A stretch of 64,000 nucleotides of DNA, taken from the NCBI RefSeq assembly GCF_000769915.1, contig NZ_JRLV01000015.1, positions 62,001 to 126,000 on the forward strand, given 5' to 3'. The notes under the pieces are model-generated. The model was given only the letters and a program-made list of their open reading frames with translations, made no database searches and was not told the DNA's origin. Source of the DNA: Flavobacterium beibuense F44-8 (GTDB lineage Bacteria > Bacteroidota > Bacteroidia > Flavobacteriales > Flavobacteriaceae). Made by a program: the position numbers and the translations under genes. Positions 53,877-63,275 of the stretch are shown here, one piece after another; the stretch's first letter is position 1, and the number at the start of each line of letters is the position of its first letter.

Positions 53877-54972
53877 CTATTCCTCCTTTTGTCCCATCAT
53901 CATTAGGTAGGCTTTAAGGAACTCGTCTATTTCACCATTCATAACGCCGTCAACATCGCTGGTTTCATAGCCGCTACGCACGTCTTTAACCAGTTTGTAC
54001 GGGTGCATAACGTAGTTTCTTATTTGCGATCCCCACTCAATTTTCATTTTATTTGCCTCAATCTCGTCACGCACTGCCTGACGTTTTTTCAGCTCAATTT
54101 CATAAAGCTGCGATTTAAGCAACTGCATGGCCTTGGTTTTATTATCCAGCTGGGAACGCGTTTCGGAGTTCTCAATAATAATTCCGGTAGGGTGGTGGCG
54201 CAGTCGCACCGCGGTTTCTACCTTATTTACATTTTGACCTCCCGCACCACTGGAACGCATGGTTTCCCAAGTAATGTCTGCAGGGCTTATATCAATTTCA
54301 ATGGTGTCATCTGCCAGAGGGTACACGTATACCGATGCAAATGAAGTATGCCTTTTGGCATTACTGTCAAACGGTGAAATACGTACCAGCCTGTGCACGC
54401 CGTTTTCACCTTTTAGGTAACCAAAGGAATATTCGCCCTCAAACTCAAGGGTAACGGTTTTAACCCCGGCAACCTCACCTTCCTGAAAGTTAAGTTCGCG
54501 AACTTTATAACCTTCTTTCTCGCCCCACATAATGTACATACGCATAAGCATAGAAGCCCAGTCACAACTTTCGGTACCACCGGCACCGGCAGTAATTTGC
54601 AGTACTGCACTAAGGGAGTCCCCTTCGTCGCTAAGCATGTTTTTGAACTCAAGGTTTTCTATGTGAGCTATGGTTTGGTTGTACTGGTTGTCCAGTTCCT
54701 CCTCGGTAGCATCACCTTCCTTGAAAAACTCATAAATAACCTGTAGCTCTTCTGCCATGGCATTTCCTTTTTCGTAGTCTTCCACCCACTTTTTCTTAGA
54801 ACGCAGGTTTCGTACAACAATTTCGGCCTCTTTGGCGTTGTTCCAAAAATCAGGAGCAAAGGTTTTCTCTTCTTCGTTAGTAATCTCAATTAATTTCCTA
54901 TCGATGTCAAAGATACCTCCTCAGCGCACCAAGGCGCTCTATAATACCTTTAATTTGTTCGGTATTTGTCAT
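53877..54972 (-). CDS. prfB: Peptide chain release factor 2, with programmed +1 frameshift
   Basis: The gene starts at ATG 54972 ([21 protein letters not shown], 21 codons) and meets an in-frame TGA at 54909-54907. Shifting by one base at CTT-TGA-C continues as [16 protein letters not shown] and runs to the stop at 53877, giving about 364 residues, the usual RF2 length. The GGQ motif is in [13 protein letters not shown] and the stop-codon-recognising tripeptide SPF is in [13 protein letters not shown]2 releases peptides at UGA and UAA. The frameshift lets low RF2 activity raise its own synthesis. Confidence 0.95.
54906..54921 (-). promoter_or_regulatory. prfB: prfB programmed frameshift signal
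   Basis: On the minus strand, AGGAGG (54921-54916) is followed by TAT and then CTTTGAC (54912-54906). The purine-rich Shine-Dalgarno-like element, CUU slippery codon and UGA-C context are exactly the known RF2 frameshift signal. Confidence 0.93.
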
Positions 54973-54983
54973 AAATAAATGTA

Positions 54984-55015
54984 GTTTTGTATTGCAAAAA
55001 TAAGCTATACTTTTC
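54984..55015 (+). promoter_or_regulatory. Candidate promoter in the 48-bp prfB/threonine aldolase gap
   Basis: TTTTG near 54985-54989 is followed after 18 bases by TACTTTTC (55008-55015), one base off the -7 consensus. On the other strand TATTTTTG (55002-54995) could serve prfB. If the plus-strand element is used, transcription would start almost at the ATG 55021. Confidence 0.4.
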
Positions 55016-55020
55016 ATAAT

Positions 55021-56046
55021 ATGGAAATAAATTTAGTAAGCGACACAGTAACCAAACCTTCTCACGACATGTTGCAGCATATGTTTAGGGCGAGAGTGGG
55101 TGACGATGTTTATAAGCAGGATCCTACGGTTAACGAACTGGAAGAATCAGTTGCAGAACTTTTTGGTATGGAGGCCGCTTTATTTTTTCCGTCGGGCACC
55201 ATGGCAAACCAAACCGCCATTAAATTGCACACTAACCCGGGAGAGCAGGTAATATGCGACAAATGGGCACATATATATAATTATGAAGGCGGAGGAGCCT
55301 CGTTTAACAGTGGAGTTTCATGCAGGCTTTTGGATGGTGACAGAGGGATGATTACAGCAGGACAGGTAGCAGAAGCTATTAACCCACCCGATTTTTACCA
55401 TAGTCCGTTAACGAGCCTGGTGTCTATAGAAAATACTACAAATAAAGGCGGAGGGGCATGTTATGACATGGAAAACCTGAAGCAGATAAAAGAGGTTTGT
55501 ACAGCAAACAACCTTAAATACCACCTTGATGGTGCCCGCCTTTGGAATGCTCTTGTGGCAAGAAGGCAGCACCCTAAGCAGTTTGGAGAGCTGTTTGATA
55601 CCATTTCGGTTTGCCTTAGTAAAGGGCTAGGCGCTCCGGTGGGATCGGTATTGTTAGGTAGTAAGGAAGATATGAACAGGGCGTTGCGTGTGCGTAAGAT
55701 ATTAGGTGGCGGTATGCGTCAGGCAGGTTATCTGGCAGCGGCAGGTTTGTATGCTTTACAAAACAATGTAGGCAGGCTGGAAGAAGATCATAAAAAGGCT
55801 AAAGACATAGGTAACCTGTTACAGCAGTTACCCTGGATAGACAGGGTAGAACCTGTGGAAACCAACATACTTATATTTTCCCTTAAACCACAATACAGTG
55901 AAGCCGACCTGATGGAGAAGCTAAAGCATAAAAGTATTCATATCAGTTCATTGGGTAAAGGAAAACTACGTATAGTAACACACCTGGATTACAAAGGGGT
56001 AATGCACGATTTTGTAATGGAAACATTGCAGAAGCTTACGCTGTAG
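55021..56046 (+). CDS. ltaE: Low-specificity L-threonine aldolase
   Basis: The 341-residue PLP enzyme has the family motifs VSDTVTKPSHDMLQHM, RVGDDVYKQDPTVNELE, FFPSGTMANQTAI and HLDGARLWNA. The PLP-binding Lys is in SVCLSKGLGAPVGSVLLG. It cleaves L-threonine and allo-threonine to glycine and acetaldehyde. It is divergent from prfB with only 48 bases between. A dispersed-repeat unit follows the stop. Confidence 0.92.
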   Translation: MEINLVSDTVTKPSHDMLQHMFRARVGDDVYKQDPTVNELEESVAELFGMEAALFFPSGTMANQTAIKLHTNPGEQVICDKWAHIYNYEGGGASFNSGVSCRLLDGDRGMITAGQVAEAINPPDFYHSPLTSLVSIENTTNKGGGACYDMENLKQIKEVCTANNLKYHLDGARLWNALVARRQHPKQFGELFDTISVCLSKGLGAPVGSVLLGSKEDMNRALRVRKILGGGMRQAGYLAAAGLYALQNNVGRLEEDHKKAKDIGNLLQQLPWIDRVEPVETNILIFSLKPQYSEADLMEKLKHKSIHISSLGKGKLRIVTHLDYKGVMHDFVMETLQKLTL

Positions 56047-56054
56047 TTTACGGT

Positions 56055-56079
56055 TGTCATCCTGACTAAGGAAGGATCT
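56055..56079 (+). repeat. Single dispersed repeat unit
   Basis: TGTCATCCTGACTAAGGAAG and the following GATCT closely match the unit at 26001-26026, placed between threonine aldolase and a small lipoprotein gene. Confidence 0.65.
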
Positions 56080-56092
56080 AAAGAGATATACC

Positions 56093-56404
56093 ATGAAAAA
56101 ATATTTCCTGTTTATTGGGCTTTTGTTGCTATGTGTTTCGTGTAAAACTGAAAGTGATGCCGAAATTGCTGTTAACCATAAGTGGAAAGTAGGAAACGGA
56201 GATTTCAGGCTTAATGACTGGCTTGTTTTTAGTAATGTTCCCGTTGCAAATGGATATTATATTAAAAATGATACCATATATAAAGATGAAATTCCTGTTG
56301 CTTTATTAATAAGCTGTGATTATCATGTAGATCATTACATGATGAAAATCTCATCTATTGACAGGAAGCGTGAGTGTGTATATTTTGAGAAAGGAGAGGA
56401 GTAG
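56093..56404 (+). CDS. Small hypothetical lipoprotein
   Basis: The 103-residue protein has a clear lipoprotein signal (FLFIGLLLLCVSCKTE). The mature part is short, with NHKWKVGNGDFRLNDWLVFS and two further cysteines. No family is recognised. Confidence 0.65.
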   Translation: MKKYFLFIGLLLLCVSCKTESDAEIAVNHKWKVGNGDFRLNDWLVFSNVPVANGYYIKNDTIYKDEIPVALLISCDYHVDHYMMKISSIDRKRECVYFEKGEE

Positions 56405-56420
56405 TGCTAAATAAAGTAGT

Positions 56421-56744
56421 TTAGGATTTATGTAAATAAATAACTACTTCATCACTAATGGTGTTGTACATAAAAAGCCACCCGAAGTAGCATCCGGTAA
56501 AATAAAAGTTGTCTTTTCTGTTTTGATTGACCTCTTCAGGTTTGGTTGTATTTTGTTTAAAGATTATATGTGAATCTTTTATCTCAAAATCATTAGTATA
56601 TGTTATAGGGTCTCCAAGATAGGTTCCTTTTACATACATCCATGTCTCATTTTTAACCCTATTAGGCATCCATAAATACCTGTCGGTAAGTGTTATTAAA
56701 ACAAAAGTAGGTATTATGTATAATTTTAATTTTCTTTTCATCAT
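56421..56744 (-). CDS. Small hypothetical protein
   Basis: The 107-residue frame starts MMKRKLKLYIIPTFVLITLT, a signal or membrane anchor, followed by a beta-rich part (TWMYVKGTYLGDPITY, FTGCYFGWLFMY). No family is recognised. It is convergent with the small lipoprotein gene. Confidence 0.55.
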   Translation of the reverse strand: MMKRKLKLYIIPTFVLITLTDRYLWMPNRVKNETWMYVKGTYLGDPITYTNDFEIKDSHIIFKQNTTKPEEVNQNRKDNFYFTGCYFGWLFMYNTISDEVVIYLHKS

Positions 56745-56767
56745 ATTGCTTTTAAAGCAAGTATAAT

Positions 56768-56800
56768 AAAAAAGCGCGGATGAGTAATCCGCGCTTTTTT
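56768..56800 (-). terminator. Terminator after ybaB
   Basis: AAAAAAGCGCGGA pairs with TCCGCGCTTTTTT across a 7-base loop, downstream of the YbaB stop on the minus strand. Confidence 0.9.
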
Positions 56801-56834
56801 CAATCTTTCAATCTTTAATTTTAAATAACTACTG

Positions 56835-57158
56835 TTATTTAAACATATCCATACCCGGTATGTTTGGCATACCGTCTTTAGCAACTGCACCAAGCTCGGC
56901 TTCGTTAACCGATGTTGCTTTTGCAATAGCCTTGTTAAGTACCATTACCAGGTAATCTTCAAGCTGCTCTTTATCTTCTAAAAGCTCGTCGGCAACGGTA
57001 ACCGATTTGATTTCGCGGTTAGCCGTAAGCGTTACTTTTAACAGTCCGTCATTACTTTGCTCGTCTACCAGTACAGTGTCAAGTCTTTTTTTAGTTTCTT
57101 CCATTTTTTGCTGGGTTTCCTTAATCTTACCCATCATACCCATAATATCTCCAAACAT
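56835..57158 (-). CDS. YbaB/EbfC family nucleoid-associated protein
   Basis: The start [20 protein letters not shown] at 57158 (107 aa) matches the family; an in-frame Met 14 codons earlier adds an atypical stretch. The protein has the N-terminal helix [16 protein letters not shown], the beta core [18 protein letters not shown] and the C-terminal helix [16 protein letters not shown]. It dimerises and binds DNA. The usual neighbours dnaX and recR are absent here. Confidence 0.9.
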   Translation of the reverse strand: MFGDIMGMMGKIKETQQKMEETKKRLDTVLVDEQSNDGLLKVTLTANREIKSVTVADELLEDKEQLEDYLVMVLNKAIAKATSVNEAELGAVAKDGMPNIPGMDMFK

Positions 57159-57200
57159 AGTGTTGATTTTTATTTGTTTTTGTTGCCGTAAAATTACCAA

Positions 57201-57424
57201 AATAAAAATGTTTTTTACACAGTTTTAATGCTGCTTTAACGGTACGGCAGCCTGCTGTGGGGCAGATAGCCGCAAAGAGGAAGATTTTTGAAGAAAGTGT
57301 TTTTACATTCTTTTTATTATAAGGAGGTTATTAACCATTGATTGTGCAAAGATTTTTTGTGTTTAATAAAAATTATATGCTAAAAATATTAAATTGCAGG
57401 TTTAAATAATAATCATTTAAAAGA
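57201..57424. other. Intergenic region between ybaB and oligopeptidase B
   Basis: About 225 AT-rich bases lie between divergent genes and should carry both promoters. I see no clear consensus element and no gene. Confidence 0.4.
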
Positions 57425-59554
57425 ATGAAAAAACACTTACTTTTAAGTTGTGTTTGTGTTATTTTTGCATGCGACCAAACTAAAAAATCTGAAATGACAG
57501 AAACCGTCGCGGCACCCGTGGCCGCAATTAAACCAGAGAAACTGGAAAAACACGGAGATGTTAGGATCGATAATTACTACTGGTTAAATGAGAGGGAAAA
57601 CCCGGAAGTAATAGACTATCTAAACAAAGAAAACGAATACTACCAACAGTGTACTGCCCACACCAAGGAGTTCCAAAAGGAATTATTTGAAGAAATGAAG
57701 GGCAGGATTAAAGAGGACGATTCTTCTGTCCCTTACCTTTACAACGGTTACTACTACATTACCCGTTATGAAAAAGGTAAAGACTATCCTATTTATGCCC
57801 GTAAGAAAGGAAACCTCGATGCCCCTGAGGAAATTATGTTTGACTGCAACGAGCTTGCAAAAGGACACAGTTACTTTCAGCTAAAAGGAATCAATATTAG
57901 TGAGGACAACCAATGGGCTGCTTTTGCGGTAGATACCGTTTCAAGAAGGCAGTATACCATTCAGGTTAAAAACCTGGTTACCGGTGAGGTGCTTCCGTAC
58001 AAAATTGAAAATACAACGGGAGGTTCAACCTGGGCCGGTGACAACAAAACACTTTTCTATACAAGGAAAGATCCTGTTACCCTACGATCTGAAAAGATAT
58101 ACAAACACAAAATGGGTAACGATGTGGCTAAAGATGAATTGATTTTCCACGAGGAAGACGACACCTTTAACACCTTTATATATAAAGAGAAATCAAAAAA
58201 ATATCTTGTTATAGGTTCAAGCAGTACGCTTACCAGTGAATACAGGATACTTGATGCCCAAAAACCTGATGGCGAGTTTAAACTGTTCCAGAAAAGGACA
58301 CGCGGACTGGAGTATGACATCAGTCACTATGGTGATAAGTTTTACATTGTAACCAATAAGGACAATGCAACCAACTTTAAGCTAATGGAGACTCCGGAAA
58401 CGGCTACAGGTATGGAAAACTGGAAAGACCTGCTTTCCCATCGTGAGGATGTGCTTATTGAAGGGGTAGATATTTTTAAAAACTACCTTGTGGTAAGCGA
58501 ACGTTCTAACGGACTTAATAAAATACGCATCCGCCCTTGGGATGGTGGCGAGGAATACTATCTTCCTTTTGATATAGAAACTTATACTGCTTATACTACT
58601 ACTAATGTTGATTTTGATACCGATGTGCTTCGTTATGGCTACCAGTCTATGGCGACACCTAGTTCGGTTATTGACTTTAATATGAAAACCCGCGAAAAAA
58701 CCGTAAGGAAAGAGCAGGAGGTACTGGGTGGTAAGTTTGATAAAAATAACTACGAAGAGAAAAGGGTATGGGCTACTGCCGAAGACGGTACTAAAGTGCC
58801 TATCTCTATGGTATACCGCAAGGGTATTAAAATGGATGGTAATAATCCGTTGTTATTATACGCTTACGGTTCGTATGGTGCAAGTATGGATCCATACTTC
58901 TCTTCTATAAGACTTAGTTTATTAGACAGAGGGTTTATTTATGCCATTGCCCATATTAGGGGAGGTGAAGATTTAGGCCGTGAATGGTATGAAAACGGAA
59001 AACTGCTTAAAAAGAAAAACACCTTTACTGATTTTATAGACTGTTCTAAATATGTAATAGAACAGAAATATACTTCGGCTCAGCATTTGTATGCCGAGGG
59101 CGGATCGGCAGGAGGCTTGCTAATGGGTGCTGTGGTAAATATGGCTCCGCAACTGTACCACGGTGTTATTGCACAGGTACCGTTTGTAGACGTAGTAACT
59201 ACTATGCTTGACGATTCTATACCGTTAACAACAGGAGAGTATGACGAGTGGGGGAACCCTAACGAAAAAGAGTACTATGATTACATGAAATCATATTCGC
59301 CTTATGACAACGTAACAGCTCAGGAGTATCCTAATATGCTGATAACAACAGGACTACATGATTCTCAGGTACAGTACTGGGAACCTGCCAAATGGGTAGC
59401 TAAATTAAGGGCCGTAAAAACCGATAAAAACCAGCTGTATCTTGACACCAATATGGACGCAGGGCATGGCGGGGCTTCCGGAAGATTTGAGGCGCTAAAA
59501 GAGGTTGCTAAAGAGTATAGTTTTTTACTAGATTTGGAAGGAATTCAGGAGTAA
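57425..59554 (+). CDS. Oligopeptidase B-like S9 serine peptidase, lipoprotein
   Basis: The 709-residue protein has an N-terminal lipobox-like LLLSCVCVIFACDQ. A seven-bladed propeller follows (about 40-420, GDVRIDNYYWLNERENPEVI marks the start). The alpha/beta-hydrolase domain carries the nucleophile Ser561 in YAEGGSAGGLLMG, the Asp in GLHDSQVQYWEP and the His in DAGHGGASGRF. The length and the YYWL...ENPEV start favour oligopeptidase B, which cuts after Lys or Arg in short peptides. Its anchoring in the envelope is inferred from the lipobox. Confidence 0.9.
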   Translation: MKKHLLLSCVCVIFACDQTKKSEMTETVAAPVAAIKPEKLEKHGDVRIDNYYWLNERENPEVIDYLNKENEYYQQCTAHTKEFQKELFEEMKGRIKEDDSSVPYLYNGYYYITRYEKGKDYPIYARKKGNLDAPEEIMFDCNELAKGHSYFQLKGINISEDNQWAAFAVDTVSRRQYTIQVKNLVTGEVLPYKIENTTGGSTWAGDNKTLFYTRKDPVTLRSEKIYKHKMGNDVAKDELIFHEEDDTFNTFIYKEKSKKYLVIGSSSTLTSEYRILDAQKPDGEFKLFQKRTRGLEYDISHYGDKFYIVTNKDNATNFKLMETPETATGMENWKDLLSHREDVLIEGVDIFKNYLVVSERSNGLNKIRIRPWDGGEEYYLPFDIETYTAYTTTNVDFDTDVLRYGYQSMATPSSVIDFNMKTREKTVRKEQEVLGGKFDKNNYEEKRVWATAEDGTKVPISMVYRKGIKMDGNNPLLLYAYGSYGASMDPYFSSIRLSLLDRGFIYAIAHIRGGEDLGREWYENGKLLKKKNTFTDFIDCSKYVIEQKYTSAQHLYAEGGSAGGLLMGAVVNMAPQLYHGVIAQVPFVDVVTTMLDDSIPLTTGEYDEWGNPNEKEYYDYMKSYSPYDNVTAQEYPNMLITTGLHDSQVQYWEPAKWVAKLRAVKTDKNQLYLDTNMDAGHGGASGRFEALKEVAKEYSFLLDLEGIQE

Positions 59555-59634
59555 TTAAATTTTTTTTGTTAGATTTGCAAGGTTTTGAGGTCAATTAAAC
59601 TTTGTACATAGTTTACCTTACTAACTTATTTTTT

Positions 59635-60675
59635 ATGAAAGAAGAAATAAAAGCCTATAATAATGTATTGGAATTAATTGGGAATACACCACTAATTAAG
59701 CTCAATAAAGTTACACAAGGGTTAAAAGGAAATTTTTACGCAAAAGTAGAGGCATTTAATCCGGGCCATTCAACCAAAGACAGGATTGCACTATACATCA
59801 TTGAAGAAGCCGAAAGAAAGGGTATCCTGAAACCGGGAGACACTATTATTGAAACTACTTCGGGGAATACAGGTTTTAGTGTAGCAATGGTTAGCATTAT
59901 TAAAGGTTATGACTGCATACTGGCAGTTAGCTCTAAATCATCAAGAGATAAAATTGATATGCTTCGCGCCATGGGTGCTAAGGTATATGTTTGCCCGGCA
60001 AACGTATCGGCAGATGATCCCCGTTCTTACTACAACGTAGCTAAAAGGCTGCATGAGGAGATTAAAGGATCTGTTTATATCAATCAGTACTTTAATGATT
60101 TAAATGTAGATGCTCACTTTACTACTACAGGTCCTGAAATTTGGGAACAGACAAACGGTAAAATTACCCACCTTGTTGCCTGTAGCGGAACAGGAGGTAC
60201 CATATCGGGTGCTGCACGTTACCTAAAACAGCAAAACCCAAATATTAAAATTCTTGGTGTTGATGCTTATGGTTCGGTACTTAAAAAATACCACGAAACT
60301 AAAGAGTTTGACAACGAGGAAATTTACCCTTACAGAATTGAAGGTTTAGGTAAAAACCTTATCCCAACCGCAACTGATTTTGATGTTATAGACAAGTTCA
60401 TAAAAGTATCTGACGAAGATAGTGCCCATACTGCAAGGCATATTGCCAAAACAGAAGGTCTTTTTGTAGGATACACAAGCGGAGCAGCATTACAGGCTGT
60501 TAAGCAGTATGCTGAAGCTGGTGAATTTGACGAAAACAGTAATGTTATCCTTATATTCCCTGACCATGGTTCACGTTACATGAGCAAGGTATTTAGCGAT
60601 GACTGGATGAACGAGCAGGGCTTCTTTGACAGTATTAACATGGAAGCAACTCAAAAAATAGAATTCATCAAATAA
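59635..60675 (+). CDS. PLP-dependent cysteine synthase/cystathionine beta-synthase family protein
   Basis: ATG 59635 ([20 protein letters not shown], 346 aa) is the best start; a TTG 11 codons earlier is less likely. The PLP Lys is in [12 protein letters not shown], the phosphate-binding turn in [14 protein letters not shown] and the late glycine loop in [29 protein letters not shown] near the end is typical of cystathionine-beta-synthase-like members. Either cysteine or cystathionine formation is possible; the exact reaction is not certain. TAGATTTG near 59570 may be its -7 element. Confidence 0.87.
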   Translation: MKEEIKAYNNVLELIGNTPLIKLNKVTQGLKGNFYAKVEAFNPGHSTKDRIALYIIEEAERKGILKPGDTIIETTSGNTGFSVAMVSIIKGYDCILAVSSKSSRDKIDMLRAMGAKVYVCPANVSADDPRSYYNVAKRLHEEIKGSVYINQYFNDLNVDAHFTTTGPEIWEQTNGKITHLVACSGTGGTISGAARYLKQQNPNIKILGVDAYGSVLKKYHETKEFDNEEIYPYRIEGLGKNLIPTATDFDVIDKFIKVSDEDSAHTARHIAKTEGLFVGYTSGAALQAVKQYAEAGEFDENSNVILIFPDHGSRYMSKVFSDDWMNEQGFFDSINMEATQKIEFIK

Positions 60676-60704
60676 TAATAAGAGATTAGTACCAAAAAGA
60701 TATC

Positions 60705-60733
60705 AAAAAGCCATCCTGTTAGGATGGCTTTTT
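60705..60733 (+). terminator. Terminator after the cysteine-synthase-family gene
   Basis: AAAAAGCCATCCT pairs with AGGATGGCTTTTT across a GTT loop, followed by more T. Confidence 0.92.
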
Positions 60734-60810
60734 TTTGGATGCAGGATATCCGGGACTACTACTTCCCGTATTTTATTACAGTAATTATGTGTTTTTTGGT
60801 GTAGTGCTAA

Positions 60811-60839
60811 AAAACCATCCCGGCTCAGGGGATGGTTTT
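60811..60839 (-). terminator. Terminator of the sigma-factor operon
   Basis: AAAACCATCC (60811-60820) pairs with GGATGGTTTT on the right arm. It lies downstream of the DUF2807 stop at 60874 on the minus strand and continues into T residues. Confidence 0.8.
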
Positions 60840-60873
60840 CACGAAGTGAGTAAAAGTAAGTATAAAAAGGAGG

Positions 60874-61605
60874 TTATAAAGCTGCCGTAAACTCACCGGT
60901 TCCCTGGCGCTTTAAATCCTGTTCTTTTGGGTGTCCGGCAATAACTACTTTGCCCGAACCGCTAATTTTTCCTTTAATGGCTTTGTTACAAACAATATCG
61001 GCAGTACCCGATCCCGAGAGATCAATGTCTACATTGGTACATTCAAGGCGTTTGGCTTCAATATTACCTGACCCGATAACTTTGCATTTAAAATCCTGAA
61101 CGGCACCTTTTAGTATAATATTGCCCGAACCCAGTACATAAGCTTCGCTACTCGCGTTAAAAATCCTAAGGTCAATATAACCTGAGCCTTCCAGCTGGAC
61201 TTTTAAATTGTTTCTAAGTGCAGCCTTGCTGTTTACGGTGCCCGATCCTTTTAAATAGATATTGTTTAGTGAAGTGTAATAAGGTACTTTTATTTTTACC
61301 TTATTGTTTTTGTGTGCCTTGAAGTTTAAACCTTTTGGAAGGCCTATATACAGGGTGTCGTTACTGTTTTTTACTTCAAGTAGGTTAACAATGTTTTCGC
61401 TTCCTTCAAGCGTTAACACGTTATCGTGTTCGTCAGACATAAGGATTACTTCAAACGGACCACTTATTCTAAGTGACTGGTAAGCTGTAATTGCCTTTTC
61501 CTGTTTTACTTTGTTACCGTTTCCGGTAATAGGTTCCTGGGTACCCTGTGCGGTACCGGTTAGCAGTGTGAATAACGCTGCTAACAGTAATAACTGTCGT
61601 TTCAT
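60874..61605 (-). CDS. DUF2807 (GIN domain) exported protein
   Basis: The 243-residue protein has a signal peptide (ending LTGTAQG) and then the beta-helical GIN domain, marked by repeated GSG turns (LKGSGTV, LEGSGYI, LGSGNI, IGSGNI, LSGSGTA, ISGSGKV). Family members are periplasmic or outer-membrane-linked, with unknown function. It is the last gene of the ECF sigma unit, about 97 bases after the previous gene. A small tandem repeat (GATTGATGAT twice, 61621-61640) lies in its leader. Confidence 0.85.
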   Translation of the reverse strand: MKRQLLLLAALFTLLTGTAQGTQEPITGNGNKVKQEKAITAYQSLRISGPFEVILMSDEHDNVLTLEGSENIVNLLEVKNSNDTLYIGLPKGLNFKAHKNNKVKIKVPYYTSLNNIYLKGSGTVNSKAALRNNLKVQLEGSGYIDLRIFNASSEAYVLGSGNIILKGAVQDFKCKVIGSGNIEAKRLECTNVDIDLSGSGTADIVCNKAIKGKISGSGKVVIAGHPKEQDLKRQGTGEFTAAL

Positions 61606-61702
61606 GATAAAAATTGATTTGATTGATGATGATTGATGATTTTTTTGTCTTATTTAAAGACGATGTACTTCATAAAATGTTACATTTTAATTACTTACTT
61701 CA

Positions 61703-62746
61703 TTAACTTCTTCCTAAATTGATGTTGCCGTACTGCGACTCTATATATACTTTATTAGCTCCGTTTTTCTTAGAGTAGCCTTTGTAGTTGGCACTTGTAG
61801 TTCGTACATTTTTTTCGGTAAAATTAAGGTTGTTAGTACCTCTAAGGCTACCGTATTGGAGGTCGAACTCAAAATTGTAGGCATAGTTCTCATTAAAATT
61901 GATATCCACATTGGTGTAGGCACAACTTATATTGATGTTTTTAGCGTTGTTTTCAATACTTTGAATATCGATATTACCATAGCTGGCAGAAAGCTCCATA
62001 CCTCCCTTAATAATGCCGAAACGCATACCTATGTATTCACCTTTACCTTCAATATTTACGGCCTGTTTTATTTTAAAGTCACCATATTCTGAATTAAAAA
62101 CTATATTGTTCACATCGTCAATAGTATAATCAGTATAGGCGGTTTTAATTTGAAGGTTACCACACTTGTTTATGGTAAGGCGGGAATAATCTGCTTTTAT
62201 TTCGCCATTCCCCATTGTGCTTATGGTCGAACCGTTACAATACTCAAGCTTGGCACTTACATTATTAAGTTTATTAGCCTGAATGTTACCATACTGACAT
62301 TTTAATTCCGAATGTCCTTTAATATCGCCCAGTACAATGTTACCATACTGATTATGAAGTACAATACTTCCGTTTTTCGGGATTTTAATGGTGTAGTTAA
62401 TCTCGATATTAGTACGAGAGTTAGAGCTGCTTATGTCGGTTTTACAGGCAACAAGCCCTTTGGTAGCATTAAGCTTAACGTCTATACCGTTAATCCTTTT
62501 ATTTACCTGGTCTTCATTATTACCCGATACCTTTATAATCACATCAATACTGGTTTTGCTTTCATCCCAAGTGGTCACATAAATGTTTCCGTACTGGTTA
62601 CCTACCTCGAGTCCGGCATCAGCGTTAACAAGGTATACTTTCTGTATCTTTTTCTCTTTGGTATACTTCCCTTTAACCTGCCCGGCATTCAAGCCAAACG
62701 GAATTAAGAGAAGAAAAACCAAAAGTTTAAGCGGTAGTGTTTTCAT
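61703..62746 (-). CDS. Exported beta-repeat protein with QYGNI motifs (DUF4097-like)
   Basis: The 347-residue protein has a signal peptide (LLIPFGLNA). The body is made of repeated strand-turn units marked by YGN, YGD or YGS: NQYGNIYVTTW, NQYGNIVLGD, CQYGNIQANK, SEYGDFKIK, ASYGNIDIQ, LQYGSLRGT and SQYGNINLG. This is a DUF4097-type beta-helix. Its start overlaps the anti-sigma-like gene by 20 bases, so it is in the same operon. A scaffold or adhesin-like role is plausible but unproved. Confidence 0.75.
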   Translation of the reverse strand: MKTLPLKLLVFLLLIPFGLNAGQVKGKYTKEKKIQKVYLVNADAGLEVGNQYGNIYVTTWDESKTSIDVIIKVSGNNEDQVNKRINGIDVKLNATKGLVACKTDISSSNSRTNIEINYTIKIPKNGSIVLHNQYGNIVLGDIKGHSELKCQYGNIQANKLNNVSAKLEYCNGSTISTMGNGEIKADYSRLTINKCGNLQIKTAYTDYTIDDVNNIVFNSEYGDFKIKQAVNIEGKGEYIGMRFGIIKGGMELSASYGNIDIQSIENNAKNINISCAYTNVDINFNENYAYNFEFDLQYGSLRGTNNLNFTEKNVRTTSANYKGYSKKNGANKVYIESQYGNINLGRS

Positions 62747-63275
62747 GGTAGTTCTCTTTAATTTTTTTGATGTTTTCTATACGTGTAAGCACTTCTTCAA
62801 GGAAGGATATACGTGTTTGCAGGTTAGTTATCATTGCATGGATAATCTGTTTGTTTTCGCCCTTATCAATAAGCTCATGGGTAAGCTTGTTGTAATCGTC
62901 CTCCAGCTTTTTCATTTGTACAAGGGCATCCCTTATAATCATTTCTGTTTCGGGGCTTTTTTCCTTTTCTACTTTTGCCAGTTCTTTTTCTATAATAGAG
63001 GCAAAATACATTTGGGTTTCCTGTACCTCGGGCGATACATTTGCCATTTGTTCTTGTGTAGCATCAGTAGTACCGTTATTATTGTACACGGTAAAAATTC
63101 CAAACAGTATAAGTATAGCGGCAGCTATAGGTAGTATAAGGGTTAGTGGTGAACGCTTTTTCTTACCCTCAAGTCTGTCTAAAAATCGCTGCTGATGTCC
63201 CAGTAGGGGTTCGTGGTTATCCCACTGTCCCTCCAGGTTTTTAAATAGCTCGTTTAAATTTTTATCCTCGTTCAT
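62727..63275 (-). CDS. Membrane protein, probable anti-sigma factor
   Basis: The 182-residue protein has an N-terminal cytosolic part (MNEDKNLNELFKNLEGQWDN), one membrane helix (LTLILPIAAAILILFGIFTV) and a coiled C-terminal domain outside (EKELAKVEKEKSPETEMI). Its ATG overlaps the sigma factor stop by four bases. This plan and position fit a membrane anti-sigma factor holding the ECF sigma factor, though no zinc-type anti-sigma motif is visible. Confidence 0.75.
   Translation of the reverse strand: MNEDKNLNELFKNLEGQWDNHEPLLGHQQRFLDRLEGKKKRSPLTLILPIAAAILILFGIFTVYNNNGTTDATQEQMANVSPEVQETQMYFASIIEKELAKVEKEKSPETEMIIRDALVQMKKLEDDYNKLTHELIDKGENKQIIHAMITNLQTRISFLEEVLTRIENIKKIKENYHENTTA

Noticed and set aside
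54668..54889. Separate small gene inside prfB
   Set aside because: It is another frame of prfB; the programmed frameshift explains the break in the main frame.
60811..60839. CRISPR-like or riboswitch structure
   Set aside because: A single hairpin with T tail fits a terminator. No repeated spacer pattern exists anywhere in the window.
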